A DNA stretch of 64,000 nucleotides from Parus major (lineage: Eukaryota; Chordata; Aves; Passeriformes; Paridae), in NCBI RefSeq assembly GCF_001522545.3, contig NC_031774.1, positions 54,625,871 through 54,689,870 of the forward strand, in the 5' to 3' direction. Each line of letters opens with the position of its first letter. Position 1 is the stretch's first letter. Positions 59,681 through 64,000 of this stretch are shown in pieces. Under the pieces are notes generated by a model. It saw nothing but the letters and a program-made list of their open reading frames with translations. It did not search any database and was not told the DNA's origin. Position numbers and translations under genes: made by a program.

Positions 59681-61290
59681 AGCACAGATCAGAAATTTTC
59701 CATGCAGAACTTTTTTAATTTAGGGGGTGAGGAAGAGAGGACAAAATTACTTCTGTGAAGAGGGGAAAAAAAATATCAATTTTGACAAAGCAAATCGATA
59801 TTGTGAATAACCAAAGGAATTATTTCACTTTGTATCAGTTTGCCTGAAACATTTCTTCTCAGAACTGCTGGCATAGCCTCAGGTACTGTGGATGGACCTA
59901 TTCTCTGCCATGGGTTGGGATTTCTGGCCAGACCACATGCCCAGTCATGATCAAGTCTCATTACTACTTTAAAAGCAGCCTGGTATCATTTCTGAATAAA
60001 AACAACATTATTATGCTATTAACTTATTGGGCAACGCTGGCCCACTTAAGAGTTTTATCAGATCTGTCTGATGATCCATGGCAGGGACAAGAACCTCTTG
60101 CAAAATTTTATCTGTGGCCATGTAATCCTGTGTGATTATTTTTTTCATTGTATGAGCAGAACTATTTTGTCTCATAAGCATTTCTGGGATTTCACTCTGC
60201 ACAGAGTGAGCCAGTTTTAAAAATGGAAAAATGTGGAAGGCAAAAAAGCTATTGTTGATGTACAGTCTTTAATTATAATACTTTACCTTCAGATAAAACT
60301 ATTTTTCATTAACTGAACGGGTAGTAGTATATAATGGTGATTAAGTTTAATGGAGGTGGGGAAGATAAAGTTACAACTGAGAATCCACTCTAAGTGCAAA
60401 GCCAGCTTCTGTTTGGAGGGGTGTTTGATGGAAAACTGCACTGCTTCTAACTAAATGAAGTTAAATAGGTGTAGTTTTGCATGTATTGAAATTAAGATTC
60501 CTTTAGGTATAAACTATGAGAGTTTCCACACAATTACCACTCTTGAGGAGCACAGAGAGCACACACCATAAAGCAAATGCCACTTTTTGGTTTAGTAAAT
60601 GAGACCAAGCACATGCTTCTCCATTGGGAGAAGGAAATAGAGCCATCAATGAGCCAGGTTTAGCCAAAATAACTGAATAAACTTCAAAAACATTCACCCC
60701 AGTGATTTCTGCCTGTTCCAGTCTAAGGGAAATGTTTTTCTTCTTCACCCTGCTTTTCCTGACTTAGGCTGTCTCTCCTCCTGCCTCCTGTGGATCCTCC
60801 AGCCCCTAAGCCCTGGATGGAGACTCAGGGCTGTGTATGAGCGTGGCCTTTTCACCCCCCTCTGCTCCCTGCATTTAATCCCGAGGTTTATCCCAGAGAG
60901 GATAAGTGCAAGTGGGAATTTCTCCACTGAAGGGAGGCTCATTTGGAGTCAGCCCCCTCGGGCCAGGCAGTGACCTGCCCCCAATCCCTCAAGCACCATG
61001 AAACACAGAAAAAGGCTCTAACTTCTTCACTAACCATTATCAGCACAGGGAGCAGAATAACGGAGTAAAAAGGTGGGAAGATAATAAACAGACACCATCT
61101 CCCAGGGATGTCTTGACGAGACAAATATCAGACGCTGAACAAAATGCATCCCCTCTTAAGTGGCATTTCTATATTTAACACCATCTAAAATGTGATAATT
61201 TACACTGTCACAACATGTCTCTTAGAAACAGTCCCATTTTATTTGCAGTCAGCCAAAGTCTGGAACTCAAATTCCGACCTCATTTATAGT

Positions 61291-61345
61291 AGGAAAAAAA
61301 AAAAGAAGGAAAAGGGGAAAAAGGAATAAAAAATAAAAGGAAAAG
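61291..61345. repeat. Polypurine tract
   Basis: Fifty-five bases, nearly all A and G (only two T), with an initial run of eleven A. The complementary strand is a long polypyrimidine tract. Confidence 0.85.
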
Positions 61346-63714
61346 CTAACATCTGGCAGAGCTGGGTATTTATTAGACTTTATAAAACTCCACACTTCTC
61401 TTGTACATAAGACAGGCACAAAAGGGGCCCCCAAAGTGTTATTTCCCCACCAGTGTGAAACAAGTGGCTTATTCAGTAAGTTTTCAAAGAACAGAGGCAA
61501 ATGGATTATCTCAAGGAGAAGTTAAACACAGAGAAATGCACTGTAGCTCACTGTTGGGTTTAGCTGCCTGCTGGATGTGGAGGAAGGGGGGAAATCTATA
61601 AAATCTATCATCGTGGTGTCCAGCTGAGACTTTACACTTCTCAGGGAAATCTGAGCTGTGAAGCACCAACAGCTGCTTTTCTCCCAGCTTGTGAAATCAC
61701 CCACAGAACAAAAGTGTTTTCTTAAGAAATTCTGAAAACACAGCAAAAGAAGAGCTCACTAAATCCTCCAGCTCCTGAGGCTGGGTCAGGATGACAAGGT
61801 TTTTCCAGCCTAGCTGTGACTGTCAGGCGCAATGAGGTGTGATTTGTGACCAGTGTAGCCAGGCTGGTGAAAGCCCCAGTCCAGGGAGAATTACACAGGC
61901 TTTTGCTTGTTTTCCTTCATCCAGCCTCACCAAAACACAGGTTGCCCAAAGCCAAGTCCCTCTCTGGGGGTTCTTTACCAGTTCCCCACTCCAAGCTTTC
62001 CAAACAGGGGCAGATCCAACGCAGGATTGAAAGTCCTCTTCACTTTGCACCTTGGCACAGTGCTCCGGGGATCTGCTCCAATAGGTGTGCCCAGCACCTA
62101 CATCACACACAAAACCAGCATTTTCTTAGGTCTGTGGGGTAAAAGAAGCACCTTTTACCTAAAACTGTTCAGTTGCCAAGTCCAGGCAGTGAGAGCAATA
62201 ACTTTCCTACCTAACTGAAAAAAAAAAAACAAACCTGTTCTAAATTTGGGGTTGTAAGTTGTTTTCTTTTGTCTTGCTGAGACTGAGATGTTTCTGGTCT
62301 CTTTGGGGTGAAGGATACAAGGGAAGGCTAAGGATGATGGATAAAAGTAAAGGATACAAGGGGTTTATGAGCCGTCCCATAGGAAGATCAATGCAGTACT
62401 TGGTCCTAAAGCTGTTTACAGGGCACAAAAGTAAGAGAGTGGTACCAGAGCAAGGCAGAGCTGCTGGACAATGGGGGACAAAGTCCAGCCTGACCATGAC
62501 ACAAGTTCCTCCAACCCTGGGGTCAGCTCATGGAGCTTAGCTGAGCCCTTTCCTGGTGGAACCCAGCAACTCTGTGCACTGTCTGGCCTAATTAGTTTTT
62601 CTTTACACCAGAGAAATTCTGGCCACCATTTTCCAAAACAAGCAGGTCCTTAACACCAGTAAAATAAGTGTGAGGGTTTCTGCTTGGCACAGCAGTGCAA
62701 CAGGCTGGGGGAGGTAGACCTGATATGTGAAAAAGCAATTTTTTAAAGTATATGGGGAAGCTGCTAAAAGATCCTGCTTCAGCCAACCTGAAACAGTTTG
62801 GGTTGCACTTGCTGAGTACTCTTAAATGTATAAATAGTTTCAGGGCATTTGGCACCTTTCACAGATTGAGAGACACAGCTGATGTCTCTTCTGCTGCAGC
62901 ATCTCAGGCATTAATCTCAGTTCAAATCACATCCCTGTTGAATTCAAAGTCTTTCTCCTCCAAAAATAGCCTGACCATGCAGCCACAGGGCATGTCCAGG
63001 GGTGGGCACAGTGGGGTATTCCCACACAGGGTGATCAGAGTTTCTTTCCTGAGCTTGGCTCACCAGACAGAGAGATTATCTGCCTCTTCACCCTTCTGCC
63101 CATTCATGTTTCACACAAATGGTAGAAGAGATGGAAACCAGCCCAATTCCAAGGCACCCTCGTGGAGGGCAGTGACTGAGACCTGAGCCCTCATCCCAGG
63201 CTATGTTCAGAAAGGAGAGGGTCATGACAGATATTAGTATCTGTTCTCAACGTCCAACCTTTCACTCTTACTTATGGGACTCATTTTTGGTCAAATAAAG
63301 CATCCATTTAACCCTGAAACACCTTTTTCCCTTTCATTTTGCAAATCCCAAACCAGTCAATTTGGGGCCAATCTAAGTAATTACAATAATTGCTTTAATG
63401 TTGAGCTATTCACTCAACCTAAAGTAATTTATTCATTCAGTCTATTCCCCTTCACCTAGACTCCAGGTTTTATACCACCCATCAGAGGTGATACCCAGCC
63501 CAGAGTGTCTCTACAGTGTCCTACCACCCCTGAGGATGGTCCCCACAGCAGGCACAGAGCAGCTTTGCTCTGCACCAGGTCCTCTAAAAACATCCAAAGA
63601 AAAAGAACAAAATAGTTCCCTCAGTTCTTGTCTTATTCTGTCTGCAGCAGAGATGTGCCAGTTACCTAATGGCATCAAATTAACAAATGAACAGGTCTGG
63701 TAGACCAATTAGCA
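61346..63714. other. Noncoding DNA
   Basis: No gene is recognised. Frames reach 144 codons (62752-63186 +) without a domain. A ten-base A run lies at 62219-62229, and a 13-bp repeat is listed at 62311-62362. Confidence 0.6.
62311..62362. repeat. 13-bp direct repeat, period 39
   Basis: AAGGATACAAGGG occurs at 62311-62323 and identically at 62350-62362. Confidence 0.9.
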
Positions 63715-63800
63715 GAGAGTGCAAGCAATTTTCAAACAGGCTGCAATTGTCAGCTAATGACCTTGGGAAAAGCTTTTATTTTTCTGGCTCCCTCAGGAAA
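63715..63800 (+). mobile_element. Possible MIR SINE relic
   Basis: CAGCTAATGACCTTGGGAAA, then AGCTTTTATTTTTCTGGCTC and CCTCAG, loosely follow the MIR core (AGCTGTGTGACCTTGGGCAA ... CCTCAG). The match is weaker than that at 23300-23415, and the flanks do not extend it clearly. Confidence 0.3.
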
Positions 63801-63872
63801 GTCCATATTAAAATTGTTGATAGCTGCTGAGTGTCACTTTTTGGGCTTTCATGCCATGGAAGTGATCTAGGT

Positions 63873-63902
63873 AAAAAAAAAAATAAAATAAAAATTTAAA
63901 AA
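63873..63902. repeat. A-rich (AAAAT)n tract
   Basis: Eleven A, then AAAAT-type units. Low complexity near the right end of the window. Confidence 0.85.
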
Positions 63903-64000
63903 CAGGGAGGCCAAGTAGGTGTAATTCAAGCATCACCTCATTGCCTTGCCAGTCATTTAAGAGCACTGCATCTTTGCTCAGCAGGAATATCATCTTCTCT

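Larger units (their letters stand above)
58149..61290. other. Noncoding DNA right of the CpG cluster
   Basis: No gene is recognised. The first 650 bp holds a 12-bp palindrome, a T-rich tract and CpG-containing unique sequence, listed separately. Further right the sequence is AT-rich with frames of at most 81 codons. Confidence 0.55.

Noticed and set aside
61780..61830. AAGGTTTTTCCAGCCTAG, CR1-like words
   Set aside because: Resembles the CTTCCAGCC block but lacks the GGTTGGA block and terminal octamers.
1..64000. CRISPR arrays, operons, prokaryotic promoters and terminators
   Set aside because: The sequence has vertebrate features (CR1, CpG depletion, microsatellites, sparse frames) and no regularly spaced direct repeat array.

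Overview
The window looks like gene-poor, noncoding DNA from a vertebrate, most likely a bird. The bird call rests on several short, 5'-truncated CR1 LINE tails. They carry the family's typical 3' end (a GGTTGGA / CTTCCA block followed by ATTCTRTG octamer repeats), at about 1040-1174, 7611-7719, 9312-9415, 17695-17800 (all + strand), 20189-20412 and 37739-37806 (both - strand). Few other repeats are visible, CpG is scarce almost everywhere, and there is no bacterial-style packing of open reading frames. I see nothing that fixes the species.

I could not recognise any protein-coding gene, exon, tRNA, rRNA or known small RNA. Open frames are short (longest 210 codons, 50998-51630), often overlap each other on both strands, and show no recognisable domain. 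The window is best read as intergenic DNA or the inside of a very long intron. A noncoding RNA could be transcribed here, but the sequence alone cannot show it.

Layout. 1-11.5 kb: AT-rich unique DNA with three CR1 tails, a 28-bp-period duplication and a GC-richer patch at 3.5-4.1 kb. 11.5-23 kb: a possible LTR-derived piece (11.5-11.7 kb), simple repeats, an AT-rich block near 14.6-14.9 kb and two CR1 tails. 23.3 kb: a probable MIR SINE relic, much older than the CR1 tails. 24-43 kb: featureless unique DNA with slippage-type short duplications, A-rich tracts and a three-core homeodomain-type cluster at 32.59 kb. 43.1-43.7 kb: a CpG-retaining stretch followed by a second homeodomain-type cluster. 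47.96 kb: a perfect 13-bp hairpin. 50.1-51.6 kb: GC-richer DNA with the longest open frames. 53.15-54.3 kb: marked C-over-G strand asymmetry. 58.07-58.8 kb: the only dense CpG cluster, with a GC-rich hairpin, a 12-bp AT palindrome and further CpG-retaining sequence. This last region is the best candidate for a regulatory element or the start of an unannotated transcript. 63.7 kb: a weaker MIR-like match.

No new multi-gene biological system is visible. The parts most worth testing are the possible cis-regulatory blocks at 32.59, 43.1-43.7 and 58.07-58.8 kb, the ancient SINE relics and the strand-skewed kilobase at 53-54 kb. Composition statements are visual estimates unless a count is given.
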